From: Corella eumyota
Lineage: Eukaryota; Chordata; Ascidiacea; Phlebobranchia; Corellidae
Length of the DNA stretch: 64,000 nt
Assembly: GCA_963082875.1 (NCBI GenBank)
Contig: OY720101.1
Location: 9,858,001 to 9,922,000 of the forward strand
Direction: 5' to 3'
Shown here: positions 50,301 through 61,754 of the stretch, one piece after another
Layout: every line of letters starts with the position of its first letter
How positions within the stretch are numbered: the first letter of the stretch is position 1
Notes under the pieces: generated by a model
The model's database searches: none
The model's input: the letters and a program-made list of their open reading frames with translations, nothing else
Told to the model about the DNA's origin: nothing
Made by a program: the position numbers and the translations under genes

Positions 50301-52604
50301 TTATTTTTTTGCCCCCTTAACCTTGCTTTTTAAATGATTTTATAGAGTTTTTTAAATCTTTTTCTTAGCTGATAGGTATAACAAACACTCAAGTTTTTTC
50401 TTTGTTTTTTTACAATAATGAAAATAGCATTTAATTATTTAACCATGATACCTAGATTTTTGTTTTGTGCATTTATTTTAAATAATGACACAACTGTAAT
50501 ATATTGTCTGTCTCTCACTCTTTTTGCTTTAAAATTTAAAATAAAGTTTAAAGAATAGTTAGAATGGTTGCAAGTGGCAACTTTTTACATTAGGCTGACA
50601 TTAAAATTACAATTGCACCCTCAAAATTTTTACATGCTAAAACTTGCCTTTCTTAGACTTTAACAATCTAACAATTACAATTTAATATTGGATTAAATAA
50701 ATTAACAATTTAATATTGGATTAAATGAATTAACAATTTAATATTGGATTAAATGAATTTTAATTATTCAATCCATTGTATACATTCTATTTCTTATATT
50801 TTATGTGTATTGATTTATTCGTGGTTACACCTCTAAAGGAAAAACTACTCCAAGCTAACAAGTATTTTTATTTGCAATGTTTTGTTTTTTCAGGTAATCA
50901 TGAGACTGATAATATGAATCAGATGTATGGATTTGAAGGAGAAGTGAAGGAAAAATATGGAGGAAATATGATGGAATTTTTTAGTGAAGTTTTTAACTGG
51001 TTGCCCCTAGTTTTTTGCATTAATAAAAAAGTTTTGGTAAGTTTTAGTTAAAATTTTTAAAGTTGTATGTGAGTTAGAATGTAAAATGATAATATTAATG
51101 TTGGATAGATTAGGCTGTATAATATTGTTTGTTGTTCTAGCTAGCTATACTTTTGTTGACTAAAGTTGTTTATATTGTTGACTAAAGTCATATATTGCTA
51201 CACAACATGAGGTCATAGGTTTGACTTTTACAGCCTCTATGTTATAAAACCCTTAAGTAAGGCGCTATAAATAGTTTAATGTTATCCTATATTTAGGCCA
51301 TAACTAATGTTATCCTATATTTAGGCCATAAAGTCGAGTCCTAACATGAGTTAACATGTAAAGTAACCACCAAACTTGCACCATAATTTTAGGTAATGCA
51401 TGGTGGTTTGTGTGAGCGGGAAGATGTGACCCTAGATGACCTTCGATCAATCGACCGAAACCGACAACCACCTGACAGTGGACTTATGTGTGACCTTTTG
51501 TGGTCAGATCCACATTTTGCAGTTAGTTTATTTTTAATTCTAAAGTGAACTTTTTTTAATCATTGTTTTAACAAACAATTTTTAAAAAGTTGAAATCAAT
51601 ATAATTTAATTTTGTTTGTTTTTTCTCTGCATTTCAGAAAGGGGTTACCCCAAGTAAAAGGGGAGTAAGTTTTCAGTTTGGGCCAGACATTACCCAGAAG
51701 TTTTTACAAAATAATGGACTAGATTACATTATTAGAAGCCATGAAGTCAAGGTTTGTCTAATTTGTTTTAGTAATGGAAGCAATTAAATTGTCAAATTTT
51801 CTATTATGTTAAAAAAGTGATTTAGACTGTAAATATATAAAAAATATTATTTATTTTGGGTAAACAAACACATTCAATAACCAAAAGTATTTTCAGATTG
51901 AAGGGTATGAGCAAATACACAACGGAAAACTAGTGACAATATTTTCAGCCCCCAATTATTGTGACCAATCGGGAAACAAAGGCGCTTTTATCACCCTAAG
52001 GTACCCCGATCTCAAACCCGAGTTCACCAAATTTGATGCTGTGGCAAGTTTTGTGCTATTTTACTAAACTAAAATTTGTTAATATCAAATCATTTTTTTA
52101 CATTTTAGTTGGGCTGTTCGATTAAGTAGTTGTAAAAAATATTTTTAAATAAACTGGCGGCACAACATTAACTCATATTGAATGATCCCTACCTATCTCA
52201 ATGTTGTAGTTTTCTCGAGTTAGGTATATAAACAGTACAAATTTTTTCTAAGCCCAAAACCAATGAAAAGATTAATTATCACTTAATATTTTAAATAATA
52301 TCTCAAACTGCTTAAGAGAACTTAAGACTGGGTCAAAATCAAGTGTTGCTCTTTGTTCAGCTTGTAAAGTCAGCCTTTCCACATTGAGCCTAAAAATGTA
52401 GAAAATGCAAATTTTTTTAAGACTTGCTAATAATCCTAATTTATTAAACGTTTAAAAAATAGAGTAGGAAAGTATTAATTATTCTGCAAACTTAATTCTT
52501 ATTTATTATAAAAATTCCCAATAACTTTTTATTCTTAGAAACACCCGGAGATGAAGCCTATGGCTTACGCTAATTCGTTTATGCGAATGAATGGAATGTT
52601 TTAA
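47365..52604 (+). CDS. PPP5C: Serine/threonine protein phosphatase 5
   Basis: Thirteen exons join in frame to 497 residues (human 499): 47365-47476, 47882-48051, 48312-48383, 48558-48705, 48798-48906, 49482-49560, 49812-49910, 50098-50203, 50894-51036, 51393-51521, 51638-51751, 51897-52043, 52539-52604. PP5 is an Hsp90-associated phosphatase acting on kinases and steroid receptors in cytosol and nucleus. Residues about 20-130 form three TPRs ([39 protein letters not shown]), which bind Hsp90 and autoinhibit. The PPP catalytic core has GDIHGQ, GDFVDRG, GNHET, HGG and SAPNYCD, all metal and catalytic motifs intact. The end [16 protein letters not shown] is the family's autoinhibitory C-terminal helix. 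The last intron uses a GC donor (GTG|GCAAGT at 52043/52044). The start ATG at 47365 gives the usual acidic N-terminus. Confidence 0.96.
50681..50764. repeat. 28-bp minisatellite, three copies, in a PPP5C intron
   Basis: TTTAATATTGGATTAAAT starts at 50681, 50709 and 50737, with AATTAACAA linkers; nearly identical copies. Confidence 0.85.
51175..51355 (+). mobile_element. Diverged SINE with internal tandem duplication in a PPP5C intron
   Basis: Shares CACAACATGAGGTCATAGGT, CCCTTAAGTAAGGCGCTATA with the tRNA-SINE family. A 26-28-bp piece containing TGTTATCCTATATTTAGGCC is doubled at about 51278-51330. Confidence 0.5.
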
Positions 52605-53637
52605 GGCTGGGCTTTAAATCCCTCAATATTGTTTATTTATTTATTGAAGTTTTTTTTAATAAATAATTATTCTTTTGATAAAAACACTTTAAATAAAGTT
52701 TTTTTTTACAAAATTGTTTGTATTATTTTAGAAGAAATCAACTTTTTATTAAATAAAAATCAAGGAAGTTTTTTTTTGCTAAAAAGATATATTATTTTAA
52801 AATAAACAGGATATATTTAATACCTAAATTTTGATTAAAAAACGTTTGCTTGTTTTCATTCAAAACATTTAGCACTATGGATAATCTTGCAGTATAATCA
52901 CAAAAATTAACTATGTTTTTAAAAAAACAATCGAAACTTAATTGTTGAGTTTAGTTTTCTAGTTGTTGAAGTCTATTACTAATGTTTTAGACAATAGTTT
53001 AAAATTAAAAGTTTGTGTGATAGTTTTCACATTTTTACATCAAAACATTTATAACTTTATGCTAAACAAAACATTAAAATTATATACTTTAATTTTTATA
53101 GATCGGCTGTAATAAAAGTTTAAAAAACAACTTTTTCGAGCAAGAATTAAATTTATTATGATAGATTATGACGTAACAATATATTTCGAAATCTAGGATT
53201 GGAAACCAAAATAAATGATGACACAATAACAATATGTTTCGAAATCTAAAAAAATGTTCTTATTAAATGTTTTTTATCTTTAAGCGATTGCTTAATGCAG
53301 CTAAAAATAATGACTTTTTAATTATGCAGCGACGCTAAGTTTTGCAAACATTACCGGATTTGTAATCGTTTTGGAACATTTTATTTCTTCTTTATTAAGG
53401 CACATGACTTTAACTTTTGCCAAAATGTCTGTTTAAGAACGCAAGAATTTCTTACTTAATTTTATACTAAAGTTGGGGTCTTTACTGCTAGGGTTACAAT
53501 TATGCTAATGTGAGTTTAATTATAAAGTCTTTATGTAAAAACTGTTGCTGTATAGATGTCTATAAATAAACTTGTTAATTAATTTAAGTAATCTTAAGAA
53601 CGTTTTTAAAATTATTAAAAACGATATTGCTCTAAAA
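52605..53637. other. PPP5C 3' flank with a diverged dispersed repeat
   Basis: Holds the PPP5C 3' UTR (AATAAA-like runs near 52657). The stretch 52985-53265 resembles 57745-57900 in order: CAAAACAT, TTAATTTTTATA, AAAGTTTAAAAA, then the shared ATAGATTATGACGTAACAAT. It is probably an old transposon remnant of unknown class. Confidence 0.4.
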
Positions 53638-54434
53638 ATGCACTTTTCTGCTTATCTTGTCCTGGTTATGATGCTGTTTGCTTGCACAGGTGCATAGTTC
53701 AATAAATGATTGGAAATTGGGAATTAAAATTTAAAGTTTAAAAAGTAAAAAAAACTATACAAAAAACAAAACGATTTGGGTGTCGCTGAGACTGGCCATT
53801 CTACTAATTGCAAAGGGCCTTTAATCGGATCCGAGCACATTGTGAAATGCCCAGAAGAAAAAACATTTTGCTACACCTAAACTGTACGAACCATCCTGCC
53901 CGGTAAGTATTGGTTCACCTTATTTTGGTAAAATAGCCTTGTTTGTCTATTGTCTAAATGCATAGCGCAAATAGGTTATAATAGGAACCGATTAAAATAC
54001 TTTATGTTTTAAATTAGAGTTTGGAATTGATTCGATTACTTTGTTACGAAGATGTTCTGAGTTTGGTCGAGATTTTTGCTTAAATTTAGAAGGTGAAAGT
54101 AGCACATGCGTTCAATCGTGCACAACAGGTAAGAAATTAATTTAAAAATTCATAAGTTTAGTTTCGACTGCTTTCTTAGCGCCTAATGGCAAAAAAGGCG
54201 GCAACAATAATTTTTGTAGTGTTAAACATAATGTTTTGGTTAGTTTAGTCAATAACAGTTTAAATCATAATACAAAAAAATAATGTTAACAACTGGGTTT
54301 AAATCAATTGTTTCTATTAACTGTTGGTTAAAAACACAAAGCCAAACCCATTCTACATAACAATATTATAATTTTTTAAACAAATAAATCTTTTTTTAGA
54401 TTTGTGCAACACTGGAGATGGTGGATTTTTTTAA
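53638..54434 (+). CDS. Small secreted Ly6/uPAR (LU) domain gene, possibly decayed
   Basis: Exon 53638-53689 encodes a signal peptide (MHFSAYLVLVMMLFACTG). A second exon ending at 53902 carries NCKGPLIGSEHIVKCP and EEKTFCY. Exon 54018-54128 carries FGIDSITLLRRC, FGRDFC and CVQSCTT. Exon 54400-54434 ends the protein with DLCNTGDGGFF. The cysteine spacing and the C-terminal CxxDLCN are the signature of the LU domain, a disulfide-rich three-finger fold found in extracellular receptors and modulators. There is no hydrophobic tail for a GPI anchor, so the product would be secreted. The frame through the second exon is interrupted once and its acceptor is unclear, so the gene may be decaying or may be spliced differently. 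Confidence 0.6.
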
Positions 54435-56725
54435 ATTTGTATTATTGATTAACTTAAAATCCATTTTGGTTAAAAAATGCAACTTATAATAACAAGTTAA
54501 TGTCCTACATCATAAAATCATTTTGAACAATTTAAAAAAAGGAAAAATTGCAAATAAAATAATTTTCTTTTTGATTTTAATTATAGTTAAAATAAAATAA
54601 AAACATCAACATGGTTATTTCATATCCAATTTATTTACTACTTAATTTTAAATTTTAATCAGGAAATACTATTACAGGATTGATTTCATAACTAAATTTA
54701 AAAACAACCTTCAATTTTTTTACCTACTAATTTATTTTTAATTTGTAAACTGAAAAGTTATAAATGCTTTCTAACCATCTTAATTATAATAAATGCATTA
54801 AAAGTTTGTGTTAGTATTGAAAACAAATTATAGTTATTACTCAAATCAAACGGGACGGTATAAGAATTTTTGAATAAATTTAAGTATCTTCATAACTTTT
54901 ATTTTAATTTATTTAACTGTGGGTTAAAGGTAGCAATTGGGGAAAGGTTTTTTTTTGTACAAAAAACGCGTTTATATTAAACAGCAATGGCATTTATTGA
55001 TTAACGATTATCCAGCAACCCAAAACAGCTTCATAAAGACTGATTTTAAATTTAATCAATGTACTTTTTTATGTGTTCTTTATAACGAAGATTTTTATAG
55101 AAAAATTGATCATAAAACTTTTTCCACATTATTAATTTAAATAAAAATATTTAAGATAAATACACATATTTATATTTATCAATTTATTAAGAATTCTAGA
55201 AAAAAAATTTATAAACATTTTATTAAATTAAATGTATATATATCGCCTATATTATCAAAGTTTCTTAATTTTAAGTTCCTAAAAATGAATTGCGTAACTT
55301 TTTTACATTTGCAACTATTTACCACAATGATTTATTTTTTAAACAATATAAGCTTATTAGGTTATCAATGCAATAGAAGTAAACATGAAAATTAACAACA
55401 CTATGATATATAACAACAAGGTTGGCGTAATTATCTTTTCCATTTTTTGTTTCATCTTTATTTTCACAGTCATCGTCACCTTTATTTTCATTTTCTTTAT
55501 TTTATTTTTAGTTTTATTCTCAGTGTTACATAAGATCAAGATTTTAAGATCAAGATTTTAGCTTTCTTGCCTTTTGATAAGATTTAAAAAAAAGTGAATT
55601 TTTCGTTGCTTTATGGTGCATGTAACAAAAAACTTAAAAATATTAATTAATATCACTTACCCGTCGTGCAAGATTCTATACATGTTATAACGACCTTAAG
55701 GGTGGTGCAAGTTTTAAAGTTAAACTTTGGGCAAGTTCGAAGAATTGTCACCGAATTAATATCAAAGCCTGTTTCAAGTTAATCTTTAGACGAACGTAAT
55801 TAAATTTACAACAAAGCTTTAAAAAAATACATCACTGCATTTAAAAAAATAAAGTTAGAGTAACTTACCAGGTATTATAGTATGAACATGTTGAACATAC
55901 CACAATAACTCGCTTGGCGGACAATCCAAAGCGTGTTGGATCGACATGTATTAGAGCAGCAAGGTCTCTATATCATTCAATATACAATTGCAGCATCGTA
56001 TGCATTGCCTGAGCTAACACATTGTCAATTGTAATTTCAGGAAGTTAGCTAACCAAATTTTTACTAGTACCTTTTGGTAAATGTTTAAAACGTATATTCA
56101 AACGTATAATAAATATTTTAAAGTATACTAATATTTTAACTTAATTATAAAAAAATTTAAATGCACAACTTAGTAAAAATTTCACTTGCAGAAATGTAGT
56201 TCCATAATAATATGAACTTTAAAACTTACCTTCAGCAGCAAGCATTATAAAGCCAAACCAAAAAGTTCATTATATTATAAAATCTTAACTTTACTTTAAA
56301 CCTGCAAAAATTGACTTAAAATCTGCAAAAAATAAAAAAACTATTTTACTACCGTTGCTGGTATTGGCAAAGATACTGATGAAACAAAATGTTTTTTTAT
56401 ACTATTCGTTGACATTTTAAAAGACTTGTTGTTAGCACATGATTAAAAAAAATTCATATTATATGTCGTCATGGAAATCTTTAAACTTTAATATAATCTT
56501 TATTTTTAAGCTAATGCCTAGTTTTAATTCTACGCCCTTTTTGCAACTGTAGTAAATGTTTGTTTGCAATTTAGTTTTTATTAATTATTTTACCAAATTA
56601 AGCAGGAATATTTTAATCTTATTTAAAAAGAATCCAAGCGAAAATACAAATTATTTACAAAGTACAGTTATTAATATAATATATCTACAGAGAATAATGA
56701 AAATACCCGAGCAGACGAAGCGCAT

Positions 56726-56754
56726 CTTTCAACCAGCTTCGAAGCGGTTGAAAG
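56726..56754. repeat. 29-bp near-perfect palindrome
   Basis: CTTTCAACC, then A, then the self-complementary GCTTCGAAGC, then GGTTGAAAG. Only the single A breaks the symmetry. Confidence 0.75.
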
Positions 56755-56869
56755 CTCCACCTTTTTTCCGCCTTGAAGAGATTTATGATCATATGCGCTT
56801 AGTTAACATATGCTTTTTAAGTTGCAATGTAACTCGCTTGTTGGGTTGTTTCCTGTCAGCTTGAGCGTT

Positions 56870-56990
56870 GCTAAGTATGTCAGTACGCTTGAGCGTTGCT
56901 AAGTATGAGAGAAGTGGGTATCGAACCAATAACTTGATATAGTAAATCCAAGTGTTCTAACCACTACAGCATCCTGGCTTGTTAACCACA
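56870..56990 (-). mobile_element. SINE head fragment, minus orientation
   Basis: On the minus strand: GCTGTAGTGGTTAGAACACT and a B-box-like GGTTCGATACCCACTTC, matching the tRNA-like head of the family. A direct repeat of CTTGAGCGTTGCTAAGTATG adjoins it at 56862-56906. Confidence 0.55.
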
Positions 56991-57744
56991 TTAAAATTAT
57001 TTTAGATAGAAAACTACAAATTTTACTAAAGACTGTGCATACATAAGGAGCTACTGTCTAAAAACAATATGGGGGAAAACAATCGACGAAAAGCATTTTA
57101 TTTACTCCGACGATGTCGTGTGGTAAAAAGTAAAGAGATTTCAAAAAAAAATAATAATAATTTTTTTTTGTATTTTATGTATACATATAGATTGCATGTA
57201 ACATTTCGTATTGATTTTATTTTTTTGCGTAGCATTGAGGGCTCTTTATTGTTTTCCAGTACGGTAAGATTTTTTCTTCATTTTTATTTATTTCCTTTTT
57301 TAAAGTTTGTTTTCTTTTTATTTTTATTATGTTTTAATAACATAAATGACTTTAAGGTACTACATTATAAAAATTAATCTGTAACTCTTTGGAAACAACC
57401 TAGGTCTTTTGAAGCAATTCATTTTACTTGATGTACTTTTCAAATTTTCACTTGAAGAAATGAAAGCAATATTAATAGGATATTGTTTCATGAAACGATT
57501 CCGTGAGCTAGAAATTCCAAATTTGCAAGCTTTCCTGTTACGTATTTTCTGTGAATAAGTATTATCTACGTTCCAGAGTTTGTAAATTGCCATTTTCTAA
57601 ACGATTTTGTTTAGTTTTTTAGCTTAGGCTTGTCGCTTTAATTCCAATTTCTGCTTCATACTGCCTTCTAGGTTTTCGTATTTAAAAAAAAAATTTTCAG
57701 ACTTTTGCATTTTCTTTAAAGTGAACGGCTCAGCTTTTTCGTCT

Positions 57745-57900
57745 GTCCTGACATTTTTATATCAAAACATGCAGAATGCCACGCCAAAAATTATAACTTA
57801 AATTTTTATAAATCGTTTGTAATTGAAGTTTAAAAATATTTAATTACAAACGTCACTCTAATAGATTATGACGTAACAATGGTAGAAGCGCTGCTTCAAC
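57745..57900. repeat. Second copy of the 53-kb dispersed repeat
   Basis: Diverged match to 52985-53265, best conserved at ATAGATTATGACGTAACAAT. Confidence 0.45.
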
Positions 57901-59601
57901 ATACGGTTTTACAATGTTTTCTTTTGCGCTTTGAAGTTTTATGATAAGTTTCATTTAATTAAAAGTTTAATTTAATTTGTATTCTTGTTTGCCAAATCAA
58001 ACCTAGGAATAACGTTAGAATTGCTTAAAAACAATCAGACTGTTAAAATTTACCTAGTAAGCGCAAACGCGATTTTTGGCTATTGTAACAATATTGGACT
58101 GTCGTTATCTATTGTTTAAATAGTGTTCTTATTGTTTAAATACTCTTTAGCTAGCACCTAGTGGTCAAATGCCGGAGTATTTAATATGGCAACAAATTTG
58201 TAACTGCCTATAGCCGTTTGCCTTATAAAGTAAGTAGCGCTTAGAGGCACACTACAGCAATAACTCTTCTTGGATAAAAAACCACTTCGTTTACATGTAT
58301 TTAACACGAATAATGGCACACAAATTTCATCCACGTTCAAGAATTAGTACCCGAAGTTTCTAAAAGAAACGAATAACGCGTGTGAATATACAAAAAATAT
58401 GATAACAATAACTACACAGGTATTAACTATAGTAAGGCACAAATTAAGCTTACCAACACAGTATGCTAACCACTCAAAAATACTGGCAAATTCGGCAAAA
58501 ACAGTGATACAATAACAGTAGTGAACACTAGAAGAATAAAAAACCTAACGTTAGTCTATATGCATTAATAAGAGGTTATTTGGCATAAAAGTAGATCCAT
58601 TAACAAAATTTACAAGTATCAATTAAAACATACCAGTTATTAAAAAAGGTGTTCAACTCTTAATGGGCAGTGTGACACAATAAGGTAAGCTGCTCACTTA
58701 CTGCAATAGTAGGCAAGCATGTTAAAAATAAGAAATTACAGTCTACATCAAATAACACAAATAGCAGTTAACAATACAGCAATATTAAAATACCTGATAT
58801 CCAGTCAGTAAGATCTAACAGAAAAACAGTGTCAACCAACAGTACTACCCAAGTGAACAATCACAGTTCTAAAAGTGTGTTATAAAAAACATTAAAAAAC
58901 ACTGTTAAGATACCCCAAGACTATGTATGTTATTGGCCAGTTTTGCACGTGGTTAAAGATTATGACATATTTTAAACATTTAAAAAAACAGATTAGTAAC
59001 ATATTTACACTACAAAGAACAAAAAATAATTACCAGAAATTCCAATCAGTCAATGAAAGATCCGCCGTGATTAACAATGAACTATTATATCAGTAAAAAC
59101 TAATTTACATAAAAATTCTTCCAAATTGTAACGATTTACTCTGATAACAATCAGTTCTAGTGACTGTTCTAGAAAGTTATTTTACGACATGTGGTGCAAT
59201 ACATTGCATGAGAGTATTAACCGCAATACGATTCAAAATTGAGGATAAACATATTAGCGCGTATTTAACACTTATAAAACGTTATCGTTTCATTCTGCCT
59301 TTAGTTCGGGGCAATATGTTTAAAGGCACAACTCTTGTTATCGTTTTTCTTATCAACCCTGTCACCTTGTCTGGCTTACTTTGTATAACTTTTCAGTGTT
59401 TAGCTAGATGTTTTGTTTAAGTGTGTTTTATTAGATTAATTGTTCTTTGTAAATACTTTATTTTAATAACCTATTTTGTAAATAACTTGTACTTATATTT
59501 TGATTCTATTTGAATAACATTACTGTAATATTAGTTAAAACCATTAATAAAAACTTGGATTGTAAACAACTATTTGGGATCTCTATTAATTTCGCACGCC
59601 A

Positions 59602-59662
59602 AGGCGTTATAACCTAAGTACGAGGCGTTATAACCTAAGTGAACAAGGCGTTATAACCTAAA
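59602..59662. repeat. Three short direct repeats
   Basis: GGCGTTATAACCTAA occurs three times, 21-24 bp apart. Confidence 0.8.
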
Positions 59663-59812
59663 TATGGCAAATGTGCCACCAGATTTTTTAAAATCTGAAA
59701 TGACGTCATAATTTTACATCGCATGACTTCAATATTTAGGCGTTTATTCTCAAAAACAATAAAAATTAGTTTAAAATATGTTTAATGAATTATTAATATT
59801 ACCCAACAAACT

Positions 59813-60675
59813 ACCCCTGACTTATTGATTAATAACTCGAGTTTTAGTTAACCAAATTAAACGATTTAAAGTTTGCACGAAAGAAGAACACTTCACCCAC
59901 AGCAATCACCCATCAAATTAACTCTATCGTCCCCAAGCGGAAAATGCGTAAGCTTTAAAAGTTAAAATTGAGGACAAATTGAGGATAAAGTCACCCAAAA
60001 AATTTCTAAAGTTGGTGTTGCATTTAAATTGATCTACTTAACAACTTCTGAAAATTATAGCTTTCTAACCCTACCCAAATAGATTTTATAGACCATTAAA
60101 CTATCCCGCGAAATATCATGCTGCTACAAATTTAGTTCCGCACGGCAATAAATTACCCCTGACACATTGGTTAATAACTCGAGTTTTAGTCAACCAAATT
60201 AAACAATTTAAAGTTTGCACGAAAGATGAAGACTTCACCCACAGCAATCACCCATTAAGTTAACTCTATCGCCCCCAAGCGGAAAATGCATAAATTTTAA
60301 AAGTTAAAATTGAGGACAAATTTAGAATAAAGTCGCCCAAATAATTTCTATAGTTGGTGTTGCATTTAAATTGATCTACTTAACAACTTCTGATAATTAT
60401 AGCTTTCTAACCCAACCCAAATAGATTTTATAGACCATTAAACTATCCCGCGAAATATCGTGCTGTTACAAATGTAGATTCGCACGCCAATAAATTACCC
60501 CTGACAAATTGGTTAATAACTTGAATTTTAGTCAACCAAATTAAACGATTTAAAGTTTGCACGAAAGAAGAACACTTCACCCACAGCAATCACCCATCAA
60601 ATTAACTCTATCGCCCCCAAGCGGAAAATGCGTAAGCTTTAAATGTTAAAATTGAAGACAAATTGAAGATAAAGT
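59813..60675 (+). repeat. 342-bp tandem repeat, 2.5 copies
   Basis: Units begin ACCCCTGAC at 59813, 60155 and 60497, exactly 342 bp apart; the third stops near 60675. Landmarks GTTTGCACGAAAGA, TTCACCCACAGCAATCACCC and CCCCAAGCGGAAAATGC recur in each. Copies differ by only a few percent. No open frame runs through them. Confidence 0.9.
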
Positions 60676-61118
60676 ATATTGTATGATCATTGGCAGGTCA
60701 TATTTAAAAAAATTACTAAAATAATAGCACCAATAGTTAAGTACACTATTTTAAACTAACATCACAGCTAATTTTAATACAAATTAAATAAAGAAAAATC
60801 ACAAGATTGAAAACATAGAAATACATAAAATATACATTCGTAGTTTACCTTTTTTTTATTATTTCGTCACAGTCCTAATTGTTTTTTAACAATAAAGCCT
60901 CATGTAAAAAATATAGTCTCATTGCAGTCGTTCTAACTTTTCCACGAGGTTTATGTGTTTTAATTTTGAGCATCTGTAGGTACTATTGAAATATAAAGAT
61001 TATTTCAACGAGCATGTATAGTAACAAGTTAACCAATTTGTATTAGTTCTGATTTTTTAAAACAAGGTTACCTATAAAAGTAGCTTTTTGATTCTTGTGT
61101 AAACCTAAAGATTTTATA
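60676..61118. other. Upstream region of the nanos-like gene
   Basis: AT-rich, no ordered feature seen. Presumed promoter and 5' UTR. Confidence 0.4.
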
Positions 61119-61754
61119 ATGGAACGTTATACTAGGGAAATTGATCTTCCACCTTCATTGTTTCAGCAATCCAGCAAAAGCATCACACATTTCCATGCAA
61201 ATTATGACAATTTTGAAAGTAACAGCAGCAACCCTCTTTGGTAAGTTTATTTTTATACAAAAAACAAGCTTAATGTTGTATATTTCATACAATTGTATTT
61301 TCCATAAGCTACCTAATATATGCACGTTAAATTGTGATAGGACTCGTCAAATCAAACCTGGAATGTTTTTTCCAACTGTGCAAGCGAATCCTTTGCCCCC
61401 GTTATCTGGGTATTCCGAACCGCGATATTGGAACAGAACGGTAGCTTTTTTAAGTTTTTAAAAGTTGGTTGTAATACTTTATTTAAGCGAACTTGTAAAC
61501 AAATTTTATTACAATGTTTTAAAAATATGCTTGGCATCCTAATAAAAAAAGATTTAATATTTAACAACAATTAATTAACTAATCAAGATCTTTGATTAAA
61601 TCCAGGATTATGGAGCAGACAGGTCCGTTGCAAATTCACCTTATGGTGGTAGTTTTTGCGGGTTTTGCAAAAGCAGTGGTGAACACCCTTTTGTTTATCT
61701 TGGTCATACTTTAAAAGATTCTTCGGGAAGAAATGTATGCCCTATTTTGCGAAG
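61119..61754 (+). CDS. Nanos-like RNA-binding protein, first half of zinc finger only
   Basis: Exons 61119-61240, 61341-61440 and 61606-61754 join in frame to about 123 residues starting MERYTREIDLPPSLF. The last exon gives FCGFCKSSGEHPFVYLGHTL followed by KDSSGRNVCPILRR, the first CCHC knuckle of the nanos zinc finger with its C, C, H and C in place. Nanos proteins repress target mRNAs with Pumilio and CCR4-NOT in germ cells. The second knuckle (CPxCxxxGDxAHTxxYCP) should follow at once. It is not found anywhere in the remaining window. Either it lies on an exon beyond reach, or this copy is truncated. Reading on past the donor gives RRY, the family residues, then a stop within 7 codons. Assigning it to a specific paralogue is not possible. 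Confidence 0.7.

Larger units (their letters stand above)
54435..59590. other. Long intergenic stretch
   Basis: About 5 kb without a gene that I can support. It contains a 29-bp palindrome (56726-56754), a SINE (56870-56990), the second copy of the dispersed repeat (57745-57900), and otherwise low-complexity AT-rich DNA. Short open frames at 54937, 56556, 57069 and 59160 show no recognisable protein features. Confidence 0.45.

Noticed and set aside
54937-55140. 67-codon Lys/Tyr-rich frame
   Set aside because: Low-complexity translation of AT-rich DNA, no features.
57069-57377. 102-codon Phe-rich frame
   Set aside because: Runs of F, L, Y and N reflect T-rich sequence and not a membrane protein gene.
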